Origin: Bacteroidales bacterium
GTDB lineage: Bacteria; Bacteroidota; Bacteroidia; Bacteroidales; UBA932
Reading direction: 5' to 3'
Length of the DNA: 27,192 nucleotides
Assembly: GCA_012513425.1 (NCBI GenBank)
Contig: JAAZCF010000358.1
Coordinates: 1 to 27,192 of the forward strand
Shown here: one piece after another, positions 15,826-23,947 of the stretch
Numbering within the stretch: the stretch's first letter is position 1
Layout: the number at the start of each line of letters is the position of its first letter
Notes under the pieces: generated by a model
The model's database searches: none
Seen by the model: only the letters and a program-made list of their open reading frames with translations
What the model was told of the DNA's origin: nothing
Position numbers and translations under genes: made by a program

Positions 15826-17423
15826 TAGACCTTGAGAAGTCTCAAATAGTAAATGCTGAGGTGGTGATTGCTGATGGAATAATCGAAGCAATCACCCCTT
15901 GCTCTATAGAGACCGACTCATATATTCTTCCAGGTCTGGTAGACTCACACATTCACATTGAGAGTTCAATGTCGTCTCCTGTTGAGTTTGCAAAGGTTGC
16001 CGTCATTCATGGCACGGTTGCCACTATTAGCGACCCGCATGAAATTGCAAATGTGTGCGGCATAGAAGGCATCAACTATATGATTAGGAATTCTTTTACG
16101 ACTCCTTTCAAGTTTTTCTTTGGTGCCCCAAGTTGCGTACCTGCCACTAGTTTTGAAACAACAGGAGCAAAAATTAATTCTGATCTCATTAAAGAACTGA
16201 TGTCCTCCCCTCACATTCATTTTCTTAGTGAAATGATGAATTATCCGGGAGTCATATATGGTGATGTTGAGGTTATGGCCAAAATACAAGCCGCCAAGAA
16301 TTCCGGAAAGCCAATTGACGGCCACGCTCCAATGCTTAGTGGTGATGATTTGAAGAACTATGTTAATGCTGGAATAAGCACTGATCACGAATGCAACACT
16401 GTCTCAGAAGGATTGGAAAAAGCAAGACTTGGAATGAAAATTCAAATCAGACAAGGAAGTGCTGCAAAAAACTATGATTCGCTTCATCCTCTCTTCAATT
16501 TATGTCCTAATCAATTAATGTTTTGCAGTGATGACCTCCATCCTGAAGACCTTTTACGTGGTCACATTAACATCTTGGTCAAAAAAGCTATACAAGAGGG
16601 ATATGATTTGTTTGATGTGCTTCGAGCTGCTTCTAGTAATGCAATTGAACATTATAATCTTCCTATCGGAAGATTGCGTGTTGGAGATCCTGCAGATTAC
16701 ATAATTGTTGATAATTTGGAAGACTTTAATGTTCTGGAAACATATATCGATGGTAATATAGTTGCTAAAAATGGTCAATCTCTTCTTCATTCTGAAAGGC
16801 CTAAAAGCATAAATAATTTTTATGCTAACGATATTAATACTAAACTCTTAAAAGTACCCGACAAATGTGGAGAAATTAAAGCCATTCAAATTCATAATAG
16901 TACCATTTTGACTGACATGATTGCTGCGCGACCACTTTCTATCCACGGGTTCTTAGAAAGTGACATCCAGCAAGATTTGTTAAAACTTGTAGTGCTTAAC
17001 AGATATCAAAAAGCAAAACCTGTAGTCTGTTTTGTAAAAGGTTTTTCCTTACAAAAAGGGGCTATTGCCACTAGTGTTGCTCACGATAGTCATAATATAA
17101 TTGCAATTGGTTGTAGCGACCAAGAGATAGTCCATGCTTGTGAACTTGTAATTCAAAACAAAGGCGCAATGGTAGCCACTGCTGATAAAACCGACATGGT
17201 ATTACCTTTAGATATAGCTGGACTCATGAGCAGCCTCTCTGTAAAAGAGACTGCCGAATGTTATACTGAAATCAATAAGTTTGCCCGAGAATGTGGTTGT
17301 AAACTTAATTCTCCGTATATGACTATGTCATTCCTATCCTTACCCGTAATACCTTCACTTAAGATTACAGACAAAGGACTATTTGATGTAAATAGGTTCT
17401 GTTTTACAGACTTATACCTGTAA
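15798..17423 (+). CDS. ade: Adenine deaminase
   Basis: This 541-residue amidohydrolase converts adenine to hypoxanthine and ammonia. The metal-binding motif DSHIHIESS is at about residue 50, followed by HGTVATISDPHEIANVCG, the conserved GHAPMLSG with a metal-ligand histidine, STDHECN, and the late active-site motif FCSDDLHPEDLLRGHI. The C-terminal region has the paired HDSHN and ADKTDMVLPLDIAGLMS blocks typical of Ade. The start ATG at 15798 lies inside uraA with a 28-base overlap; the product from this start begins with the usual beta-sandwich (VNAEVVIADGIIEAITP), so it is the likely true start. It links the imported adenine to hypoxanthine salvage. The gene ends 2 bases from the convergent upp stop. 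Confidence 0.94.
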   Translation: MRYSRKGKVIDLEKSQIVNAEVVIADGIIEAITPCSIETDSYILPGLVDSHIHIESSMSSPVEFAKVAVIHGTVATISDPHEIANVCGIEGINYMIRNSFTTPFKFFFGAPSCVPATSFETTGAKINSDLIKELMSSPHIHFLSEMMNYPGVIYGDVEVMAKIQAAKNSGKPIDGHAPMLSGDDLKNYVNAGISTDHECNTVSEGLEKARLGMKIQIRQGSAAKNYDSLHPLFNLCPNQLMFCSDDLHPEDLLRGHINILVKKAIQEGYDLFDVLRAASSNAIEHYNLPIGRLRVGDPADYIIVDNLEDFNVLETYIDGNIVAKNGQSLLHSERPKSINNFYANDINTKLLKVPDKCGEIKAIQIHNSTILTDMIAARPLSIHGFLESDIQQDLLKLVVLNRYQKAKPVVCFVKGFSLQKGAIATSVAHDSHNIIAIGCSDQEIVHACELVIQNKGAMVATADKTDMVLPLDIAGLMSSLSVKETAECYTEINKFARECGCKLNSPYMTMSFLSLPVIPSLKITDKGLFDVNRFCFTDLYL

Positions 17424-17425
17424 TA

Positions 17426-18058
17426 TTATTTTGTACCGAAGATTCTATCTCCCGCGTCACCAAGGCCTGGGACGATATATCCATTCTCATTAAGATGGCT
17501 GTCAAGACCTGCACAATAGATATCCACATCTTCATGAGCTTCTCTCAAGGCTTTGACTCCTTCAGGAGCTGCAATGATGCAGAGGAACTTGATAGACCTA
17601 GGATGGCGCAATTTAATTTGAGATATTGCATTAATTGCTGAGCCGCCTGTTGCTAACATCGGATCTATTACAAACACATCACGACTCTCAATATCACTTG
17701 GGAGTTTGCAATAATATTCTACAGGTTTGAGTGTCATTTCATCTCGATAAAGACCAATATGGCCAACCTTAGCTGAAGGAATCAAGGATAACACTCCATC
17801 TAACATTCCGGTTCCCGCTCTTAGAATCGGAACAAAAGCTAAAGTTTTTCCTGATATTCGTTTACAATCAGCTACCCCACAAGGAGTCTGAACTTTGACA
17901 TCCTCCAAAGGTAAATCACGAGTAGCCTCAAATACCATGAGCATTGCAATTTCATTAACTAAATCTCTAAATTTATAGGTTCCGGTTTCAACATCTCTAA
18001 GAATTGAAAGTTTGTGTTGAATGAGTGGATGATTTGAAAAAAATATTTTACTTTCCAT
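17426..18058 (-). CDS. upp: Uracil phosphoribosyltransferase
   Basis: This 210-residue cytosolic enzyme makes UMP from uracil and PRPP and completes the uracil branch of the salvage block. The PRPP-binding loop [14 protein letters not shown] lies at residues 128-141. The family-typical [12 protein letters not shown] precedes it and [16 protein letters not shown] closes the C-terminus as the uracil-binding flap. The length is normal. It is transcribed opposite to uraA-ade and converges with ade with a 2-base gap, so uptake and phosphoribosylation are not in one transcript. A -7 box is visible upstream at 18088-18095. Confidence 0.95.
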   Translation of the reverse strand: MESKIFFSNHPLIQHKLSILRDVETGTYKFRDLVNEIAMLMVFEATRDLPLEDVKVQTPCGVADCKRISGKTLAFVPILRAGTGMLDGVLSLIPSAKVGHIGLYRDEMTLKPVEYYCKLPSDIESRDVFVIDPMLATGGSAINAISQIKLRHPRSIKFLCIIAAPEGVKALREAHEDVDIYCAGLDSHLNENGYIVPGLGDAGDRIFGTK

Positions 18059-18087
18059 TGTTTACTGAAATATATATATATCGCAGA

Positions 18088-18095
18088 CAAAGGTA
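18088..18095 (-). promoter_or_regulatory. -7 box of upp
   Basis: On the minus strand TACCTTTG is a perfect TAnnTTTG match, 29 bases before the upp ATG. The -33 region is an AT-rich run without a clear TTTG. Confidence 0.4.
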
Positions 18096-18117
18096 ATTAA
18101 AACAAAAAAAAATCTAC

Positions 18118-18125
18118 TAAATTTG
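18118..18125 (+). promoter_or_regulatory. -7 box of the exported nitroreductase
   Basis: TAAATTTG is a perfect TAnnTTTG match, 22 bases before the ATG and 2 bases before the palindrome at 18128. The predicted transcription start falls inside that palindrome. The -33 element is unclear. Confidence 0.4.
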
Positions 18126-18127
18126 GA

Positions 18128-18143
18128 GTAATAGATCTATTAC
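18128..18143. promoter_or_regulatory. Perfect 16-bp palindrome, candidate operator
   Basis: GTAATAGATCTATTAC is a perfect 16-bp palindrome without a central spacer, placed between the -7 box and the nitroreductase ATG (4 bases before it). Its position over the predicted transcription start fits repressor binding. An mRNA hairpin near the start codon is an alternative, though no loop is left at the centre. Confidence 0.5.
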
Positions 18144-18147
18144 AATT

Positions 18148-18783
18148 ATGACAATTTCTAAATTTTTAACAAGCGCAATTCTTATTGCAACTTTGGCTGC
18201 TTCGGCATGTTCAACAAATAATGTTGTCCATGAGCCACAGATTCTTTCACCTGAAGAGAATACTACTATCCAAACAATAATGACTCGCAGGAGCATTCGC
18301 AATTTTGCTGACAATCCTGTAGGAAGAGACACTGTTGATCTTATTCTAAAATGTGGGATAAATGCACCAAATGCTATGAATGCACAACAATGGGAACTAA
18401 GAGTTGTTGACAATCAAAAATGGCTTACCGACATTTCCAATGTTCAAACCGCTCCCAGTCAAACTGAAAGCAAAGAGCGAAACATGTTTCGTGGAGCACC
18501 TACTGTTATCTTCATCGCACATAAGCCAAACTCTTTCACACCTATAGACTGTGGCTTACTTGGTGAAAATATTTGCATTGCCGCGACAGCACTTGGTGTT
18601 GGTTCTATAGTGATGGGCGGTCCTACTTCCACCATGAACACTGTTCCTGAATTCACTCCTTTCATTGAAACACTGGGTTTCTCACAAGGATATGAATTAC
18701 TATACTGCATCGGACTTGGTTATGCTCTGGAAAAGCCTGAAGCTAGACCGAGAAATGAGGCAGTCATCAAATATGTAGATTAG
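18148..18783 (+). CDS. Exported nitroreductase-family lipoprotein
   Basis: This 211-residue protein has a lipoprotein signal ending in the lipobox AASAC with Cys21, then a nitroreductase (FMN) domain. Visible motifs are TIMTRRSIRNFADNPV (FMN phosphate-binding Arg/Ser), CGINAPNAMNAQQWELRVV, and GLLGENICIAATALGVGSIVMGG (the C-terminal FMN region). The family typically reduces nitroaromatics, quinones or related electrophiles using NAD(P)H. An exported flavoenzyme would need FMN in the periplasm and a different electron donor, because NAD(P)H is not available there. No twin-arginine motif and no ApbE-type flavinylation motif were noticed. Its stop overlaps the convergent hydrolase stop by 4 bases. 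Confidence 0.88.
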   Translation: MTISKFLTSAILIATLAASACSTNNVVHEPQILSPEENTTIQTIMTRRSIRNFADNPVGRDTVDLILKCGINAPNAMNAQQWELRVVDNQKWLTDISNVQTAPSQTESKERNMFRGAPTVIFIAHKPNSFTPIDCGLLGENICIAATALGVGSIVMGGPTSTMNTVPEFTPFIETLGFSQGYELLYCIGLGYALEKPEARPRNEAVIKYVD

Positions 18784-19685
18784 TCAGCCGAATCAAAAAA
18801 GTTGAGCAAATCGAAAAAAACATTTATATCGTTTTCATTCAATATCTCATGCCTGAGACCTGGATAAATGATATATTTTACATCGGTGTAGCCAACTTTA
18901 TTTATGCGCTCCACCACCTTCAAAAAATGATCTTCATCTACCATACAAGGGTCTTTTCCGCCACTAATGAAAAGAATTGGCATATTAGGTCTGCTCACCA
19001 GCCATCCATGCTTTGAATATGCAGCATTCATCAAATCAAATAAAGATCTACATCCATTTGAGGTAAACTTAAAACCACAATATTTGTCATGATTATATTT
19101 GACTACATTATCTCTGTTGGCACTTAACCAGGCATTCGGCAAACGTTCTGACTCAAATAATCTATTTTTATTTCCAAGTATCATTTTGTAAAGCATATCA
19201 GGCTTTTGATGAGGGCGGAAGAAATATGTTAGCAATTTAGCTAACCTTGTCAAAGCATTATTTCTTGGAGATCCACAAATTACCATTTTATTGATATAAT
19301 AATCATATTCCCTTGCATAGGCTCTTACTAATAGTGAACCCATGCTGTGACCAAACAAAAATAATGGTATATCATTGTAGCGATTCTTTGCCCATTTTGA
19401 CACTTCAAATGTATCATTCAATAAGGCCTTGGCTCCACCTTTATAGAAATAGCCCAAATCATCAAACACTTTTACAGACTCTCCGTGGCCTCGATGATCA
19501 TTTATGACGCAAATATAACCATGGTCGGCCAAAAAAGACATAAAAGCGATATATCTCTCTTTGTGCTCAGCCATCCCGTGTGCAATCTGAACAATAGCCT
19601 TGGGCTCAGTCTCAGGTTCACAAACCAGAATTGCTATGGACAAACCATCTGAACTAGAGATAATATGTGTTTTTGTTTGCTTCAT
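18780..19685 (-). CDS. Alpha/beta hydrolase, monoglyceride-lipase-like
   Basis: This 301-residue cytosolic hydrolase of the Hydrolase_4 / serine aminopeptidase S33 group includes monoacylglycerol lipases. The catalytic triad is visible: Ser114 in FGHSMGS, Asp245 in SGGKDPCMV and His279 in PGLRHEIL. The oxyanion region is IAHGMAEHKERY and the typical HRGHGES is present. The cap region lies between about residues 140 and 220. I chose the ATG at 19685; an upstream in-frame start at 19727 adds 14 residues and lies across the promoter. It is divergent from glpK-glpF, so a role in releasing glycerol from monoacylglycerols is attractive but inferred. Lysophospholipase or another esterase activity is possible. 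Confidence 0.85.
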   Translation of the reverse strand: MKQTKTHIISSSDGLSIAILVCEPETEPKAIVQIAHGMAEHKERYIAFMSFLADHGYICVINDHRGHGESVKVFDDLGYFYKGGAKALLNDTFEVSKWAKNRYNDIPLFLFGHSMGSLLVRAYAREYDYYINKMVICGSPRNNALTRLAKLLTYFFRPHQKPDMLYKMILGNKNRLFESERLPNAWLSANRDNVVKYNHDKYCGFKFTSNGCRSLFDLMNAAYSKHGWLVSRPNMPILFISGGKDPCMVDEDHFLKVVERINKVGYTDVKYIIYPGLRHEILNENDINVFFDLLNFFDSAD

Positions 19686-19740
19686 GTAACACAAATATAC
19701 ATAAATAATTTTTACCTTTAGCATCAAATAATATGTTACA
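19685..19740. repeat. 7-bp inverted repeat flanking the hydrolase/glpK divergent promoter
   Basis: TGTAACA at 19685-19691 and TGTTACA at 19734-19740 are exact reverse complements, 42 bases apart, spanning the intergenic region between the two start codons. This could be a split operator for co-regulation of the glycerol genes, or chance. Confidence 0.35.
19692..19699 (-). promoter_or_regulatory. -7 box abutting the hydrolase start
   Basis: On the minus strand TATATTTG matches TAnnTTTG perfectly and is followed by six bases and the ATG. No good -33 is visible. A weaker plus-strand word TACCTTTA at 19713-19720 may serve glpK. Confidence 0.4.
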
Positions 19741-19748
19741 AACTAAGG

Positions 19749-21224
19749 ATGTCCAAATATATTCTTGCCCTTGACCAAGGCACTAGTAGTTCAAGAGCCC
19801 TCATCTTCAATAAAAAAGGAGAGATATGCTCATTAGCCCAAAAAGAATTTTCACAAATTTTCCCCAAACCTGGTTGGGTTGAACATAATCCAAAAGAAAT
19901 TTGGTCTTCTCAATCTGCAGTCATGATTGAAGCAATAACTTCAGCAGGACTTGACATCCAAAGCATCGCTGCCTTAGGCATTACAAATCAAAGAGAGACC
20001 ACAGTCGTTTGGGATGCAGAAACTTCAGAACCTGTCTATAATGCTATCGTTTGGCAAGACAGGCGTACTTCTTCTTATTGCGACACTCTCAAACGTGAAG
20101 GCAAAATTGATATTATTCGCGAAAAAACCGGGTTGATTATAGATGCATATTTCAGTGCCACTAAGCTGAAATGGATCTTGGACAATGTTCATGGTGCAAG
20201 AGAAAAAGCAGAGCATGGAAAACTGCGATTTGGTACTATAGACAGTTGGTTGATTTGGTGTCTTACAAAAGGTAAGGTGCATGTAACTGATGTTACAAAT
20301 GCTTCTCGTACAATGCTGTTTAATATCCATAGTTTGGAGTGGGATAAAGATTTACTTGAGTTATTCAATATTCCATACTCTATGCTGCCTGATGTTAAAT
20401 CTTGCTCCGAAATATATGGTCATACCAGCAAATCCATTTTTGCTGAAAGTATTCCTATTGCAGGCATTGTGGGAGATCAACAATCCGCTCTTTTCGGCCA
20501 ACTCTGCATAGAACCAGGCTCTGTTAAAAACACATATGGAACAGGTTGCTTCCTTTTGATGAATACTGGAGACAAACCTATCACAAGTCGCAACAACCTC
20601 TTGACTACAATTGCTTGGAAAATAAAAGACCAAACAATATATGCTCTTGAAGGCAGTGTATTTGTTGCAGGTAGTGTTGTTCAATGGATCAGAGATGGTC
20701 TCGGGTTGATTCATTGCAGCAAAGAAATCGAATCTTTAGCATCTTCAGTTCCCGATAACGGAGGCGTTTACTTTGTTCCTGCTCTTACAGGTCTTGGCGC
20801 TCCCTATTGGGACCAATACGCAAAAGGTTGCATCTACGGCATCACCAGAGGTTCAACAGCCGGGCATATAGCTCGCGCAGCTTTGGAAGGGATTGCCTTT
20901 CAAAACATGGATATAGTTTCATCAATGGAAAAAGATAGTGGGGTTAAGTTATGCGAACTGAAAGTTGATGGTGGAGCCTCACAAAATAATTTATTAATGC
21001 AATTTCAAGCAGACATCCTTTCATGCAAAGTTATTCGTCCTCACATCACAGAGACAACTGCTCTTGGAGCGGCTTTCTTTGCAGGACTTGCAATAGAATA
21101 TTGGGAGAATATTTCAGAATTAAAGTCAATTTTTTCAATAGATCGTTGTTTTACTCCTCAATGTGACCAAAACAAAGCAAAACAAGGTTGGGTTGATGCA
21201 ATTTCAAGAACTTTAAATAAGTAA
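19749..21224 (+). CDS. glpK: Glycerol kinase
   Basis: This 491-residue FGGY-family kinase phosphorylates glycerol to sn-glycerol-3-phosphate with ATP. It begins with the phosphate-1 motif [14 protein letters not shown]. Further signatures are [25 protein letters not shown] with AIVWQDRRT (glycerol-binding Arg/Glu), the [15 protein letters not shown] region, [28 protein letters not shown], and [11 protein letters not shown]. The [18 protein letters not shown] motif of the C-terminal ATPase domain is intact. The length is close to the usual 500. It is first in a two-gene unit with glpF, which starts 3 bases after its stop, so imported glycerol is trapped as the phosphate. No glpD or regulator is nearby. 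Confidence 0.96.
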   Translation: MSKYILALDQGTSSSRALIFNKKGEICSLAQKEFSQIFPKPGWVEHNPKEIWSSQSAVMIEAITSAGLDIQSIAALGITNQRETTVVWDAETSEPVYNAIVWQDRRTSSYCDTLKREGKIDIIREKTGLIIDAYFSATKLKWILDNVHGAREKAEHGKLRFGTIDSWLIWCLTKGKVHVTDVTNASRTMLFNIHSLEWDKDLLELFNIPYSMLPDVKSCSEIYGHTSKSIFAESIPIAGIVGDQQSALFGQLCIEPGSVKNTYGTGCFLLMNTGDKPITSRNNLLTTIAWKIKDQTIYALEGSVFVAGSVVQWIRDGLGLIHCSKEIESLASSVPDNGGVYFVPALTGLGAPYWDQYAKGCIYGITRGSTAGHIARAALEGIAFQNMDIVSSMEKDSGVKLCELKVDGGASQNNLLMQFQADILSCKVIRPHITETTALGAAFFAGLAIEYWENISELKSIFSIDRCFTPQCDQNKAKQGWVDAISRTLNK

Positions 21225-21227
21225 TTA

Positions 21228-21947
21228 ATGTCAGCATCGTTTTTTGAATTTTTAGGCACAGCCATAATGATGTTCATGGGAAACAGTGTAGTAGCTAATT
21301 CCAATTTAAACAAAACCAAAGGCCAAAATAGCGGGTGGTGTGTAATTACTCTGGCATGGGGGTTTGCAGTAATGTGCGGAGTGTTTGTTGCCGGACCCTA
21401 TAGCGGAGCCCATCTCAATCCGGCAGTCACATTAGGCTTTGCTTTGACAGGAAGTTTTTCTTGGGACATGGTCCCTGCATATATCATTGCTCAAATTCTT
21501 GGTGGTATTTTTGGAGGAACTTTGGTATACGTGTTCTATAAAGATCATTTCGATGACACCGATGACACTTCCGCAATATTGTCATGCTTTTGTACCAGCC
21601 CTGCCATTCGTCACTATTCTCGAAATCTTATTTGTGAGATAATGGGTACTTTTGTGTTAGTCTTTATAATTTTGGTCCTCAGCACATCTGAGAACACTGC
21701 CCAAATAGGCTTGGGTAGTGCTGGAGCATTCCCCGTCACAATGCTAATAATGGCTATTGGTATGTCTTTGGGTGGTACCACAGGTTATGGCATCAATCCA
21801 GCAAGAGATCTTGGACCGAAAATCGCCCATGCGTTACTTCCCATAAAGGAAAAAGGCACGAGCGATTGGTCATATAGTTGGGTCCCTATTGTAGGGCCTA
21901 TGAGCGGAGCCGTCTTGGCTGGCTTGGCTTTTATTTTAATCTACTAA
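21228..21947 (+). CDS. glpF: Glycerol uptake facilitator (aquaglyceroporin)
   Basis: This 239-residue MIP-family channel passes glycerol through the inner membrane. The two NPA half-helix motifs are intact: GAHLNPAVTLG (NPA 64-66) and GYGINPARDLGP (NPA 190-192). The latter carries the selectivity-filter Arg193 and the Asp194 that marks glycerol facilitators rather than water-only aquaporins. Six membrane segments fit the hydrophobicity pattern. It is the second gene of the glpK unit. Its stop overlaps the convergent potD stop by 4 bases, leaving no room for an ordinary terminator between the two operons. Confidence 0.95.
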   Translation: MSASFFEFLGTAIMMFMGNSVVANSNLNKTKGQNSGWCVITLAWGFAVMCGVFVAGPYSGAHLNPAVTLGFALTGSFSWDMVPAYIIAQILGGIFGGTLVYVFYKDHFDDTDDTSAILSCFCTSPAIRHYSRNLICEIMGTFVLVFIILVLSTSENTAQIGLGSAGAFPVTMLIMAIGMSLGGTTGYGINPARDLGPKIAHALLPIKEKGTSDWSYSWVPIVGPMSGAVLAGLAFILIY

Positions 21948-23947
21948 AGATTGATTGAAAGTCCTGCTGTAGCAAAGAATATTGGGCTTTCATATAGAGG
22001 AGAATATCCTCCGGCGGCTTTTATTGGTAATGATAACCAATCATTTAGTTCAAAGGTATATCCTAGCTCTAGAAGCATATTGCTAATAGCAAAAGATCCT
22101 TCATTTTCATAATAAATAGAACTTCTTGGCACAAATCCAAAAGTGGTTTGAATGTCAAAGTTTCCTATGCTGTAAGGAATCGTAAGTTCCAAATAGTTTG
22201 AAAAGTTCGGAGTTGAAGCAGTCTCATCGGCAACAAAATCATCTCCATAAAGAATAGTATATAGCGTCAACGACACGGGGATTTCCCAATCAAAGGTATA
22301 ACCCAGGCCTAATTCTCCTACATCTCCAAAATAGTGATTATACTCAGCATGTGCACCATGAAACTCACCATAAAGAGTAAACTGATATTCAGTATAGTGA
22401 TCTTCTCCACTATTTACACCTTGAAAAGTCCAAAAATATGTTTCTGCATATAAGTTTTCATCTTCGCTTGTATAATTGAATCCAACATCAGAAGCTATAC
22501 CCATATTAGAAGAATGCATACCTCTCCAGAAATAATCAGTTTCCAATTCTGTATTTGCACTTAAGCCCCATGTTTGAGCAGAAGCGCTGAATGAACATGA
22601 TAATACAGCAATAGCTATCACTATATATCTTTTTTTGGATTTTCTTCTTGACGATTTTTGTTTGCGATACACTGCAAAAACAATCAAAGCTACGACAACA
22701 ACCAACACCAACACTAATATTGTCGGATTTAAGTTATCACCTTTTACTCTAGACCACATTTTGAGCAATTGTTCAGTATTTTCGTCAGTGTCATGCATCA
22801 TAGCACAACGCGAAATTATCTCTCCGTCAGGATACATGATTGTGTTAAGTACGACTGAATCAGCTATCGGACCGAAAAAATATGAAGCATCATGAGCTTC
22901 ATCATACCCATATTCTGCAGCCATTTCAATTTGATTATTCAATACTTCTTCTGTACCAACTGTGCTCACATAGCCGGTTGCATCCATATTGCGAATGGCA
23001 TTGGCGCTCATACACATATAATTAATGAAATATGAGGCTGCTTTTACGTTCACAGCATATTTTGGAATAATCCAGCCATCAAACCAGAAATTGCTGCCTT
23101 CTTGAGGAATGGTATAATTGAGATTAACACCAACTTCTTTAGCCTCGTCAATAGCCCACATAGCATCACCACTCCAAGTCCAGTTAATCCAAGCTTTTTC
23201 TTGAGTCATCATCTCTTTACCGAAATCAACTTCCCATCCGACAATGTTTTTTTTGGCTTGATTAAGTACTGCTTCGACTTTTGATATGCTTTCATCACTT
23301 ACATCATACATAAGTTCATCAAGGTTTTCATGTTTTGCCAATTCTCCTTTACTGTTGAGATATATCAAAAGTGGGCTGTAAACATCTCTGAAAGCATCTT
23401 TCATAAATAGTTTTTGTTTAAACTTATCGTTCAGAATTGCTCCCCAACTTGATAGTTCATCAGCTTTAATATAGTTTTCATTATACATAAACCCAACTGT
23501 ACCCCACATATAACCAACAGAATAATCGTTGGCATTTTTTCCCGGCGTATTCATTTTGCCGAAATTCTCAACAACAAAAGGAGACATATTTACTGTATAA
23601 TCCGGAGTATTACCGAAATTTCTGTCAATAGGTTGAGCCAAACCATGGTTTATCATTCTTTCAATGATATAATCAGAAGGACATACCAAATCGTAGTCTG
23701 CAGCGCCTTTTTCAATTTTAGCTAACATAACTTCATTGATATCGAACATTTGATAGACGATTTCTACAGTTTCGCCCGTCTGTTCAAAATACCACTGCTC
23801 AAATTCGCCCAATAAGTCTTCATCGATATAATCAGACCAGTTGTAAATTTTTAGCTGATTGGCTCTGTCTTGAGATGAAGCCCCACCGCATGCAGCAATC
23901 ACACATGCGCATAACGCACAAAGTGCAATGTTGACAAGTTTTTTCAT
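21944..23947 (-). CDS. potD: PotD-like polyamine-binding lipoprotein fused to a TorF/Gcw_chp-like barrel
   Basis: One uninterrupted 667-residue frame holds two proteins. Residues 1-20 are a lipoprotein signal (lipobox VIAAC, Cys20). Residues about 30-400 are a PotD/PotF-type periplasmic binding protein, with LKIYNWSDYIDEDLL, YDLVCPSDYIIERM, INWTWSGDAMWA and FWFDGWIIPKYAVN. Residues 408-427 are a membrane segment and 428-440 a basic loop (RKQKSSRRKSKKR). Residues 441-457 look like a signal-peptide core ending ASA|Q. Residues 458-667 are strand-rich and begin ANTELETDYFWRGMHSS, as in Gcw_chp/TorF putative porins. No ATG occurs at the junction; a GTG at residue 443 is the only in-frame alternative start there and would lack the basic N-region. 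The gene overlaps potC by one base. The first part should deliver polyamine to PotBC; the role of the barrel is unknown. Confidence 0.9.
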   Translation of the reverse strand: MKKLVNIALCALCACVIAACGGASSQDRANQLKIYNWSDYIDEDLLGEFEQWYFEQTGETVEIVYQMFDINEVMLAKIEKGAADYDLVCPSDYIIERMINHGLAQPIDRNFGNTPDYTVNMSPFVVENFGKMNTPGKNANDYSVGYMWGTVGFMYNENYIKADELSSWGAILNDKFKQKLFMKDAFRDVYSPLLIYLNSKGELAKHENLDELMYDVSDESISKVEAVLNQAKKNIVGWEVDFGKEMMTQEKAWINWTWSGDAMWAIDEAKEVGVNLNYTIPQEGSNFWFDGWIIPKYAVNVKAASYFINYMCMSANAIRNMDATGYVSTVGTEEVLNNQIEMAAEYGYDEAHDASYFFGPIADSVVLNTIMYPDGEIISRCAMMHDTDENTEQLLKMWSRVKGDNLNPTILVLVLVVVVALIVFAVYRKQKSSRRKSKKRYIVIAIAVLSCSFSASAQTWGLSANTELETDYFWRGMHSSNMGIASDVGFNYTSEDENLYAETYFWTFQGVNSGEDHYTEYQFTLYGEFHGAHAEYNHYFGDVGELGLGYTFDWEIPVSLTLYTILYGDDFVADETASTPNFSNYLELTIPYSIGNFDIQTTFGFVPRSSIYYENEGSFAISNMLLELGYTFELNDWLSLPIKAAGGYSPLYESPIFFATAGLSINL

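Noticed and set aside
18062..18082. ATATATATATAT tract in the upp leader, possible phase-variable repeat
   Set aside because: It is too short and too close in composition to its surroundings to call a slippage repeat.
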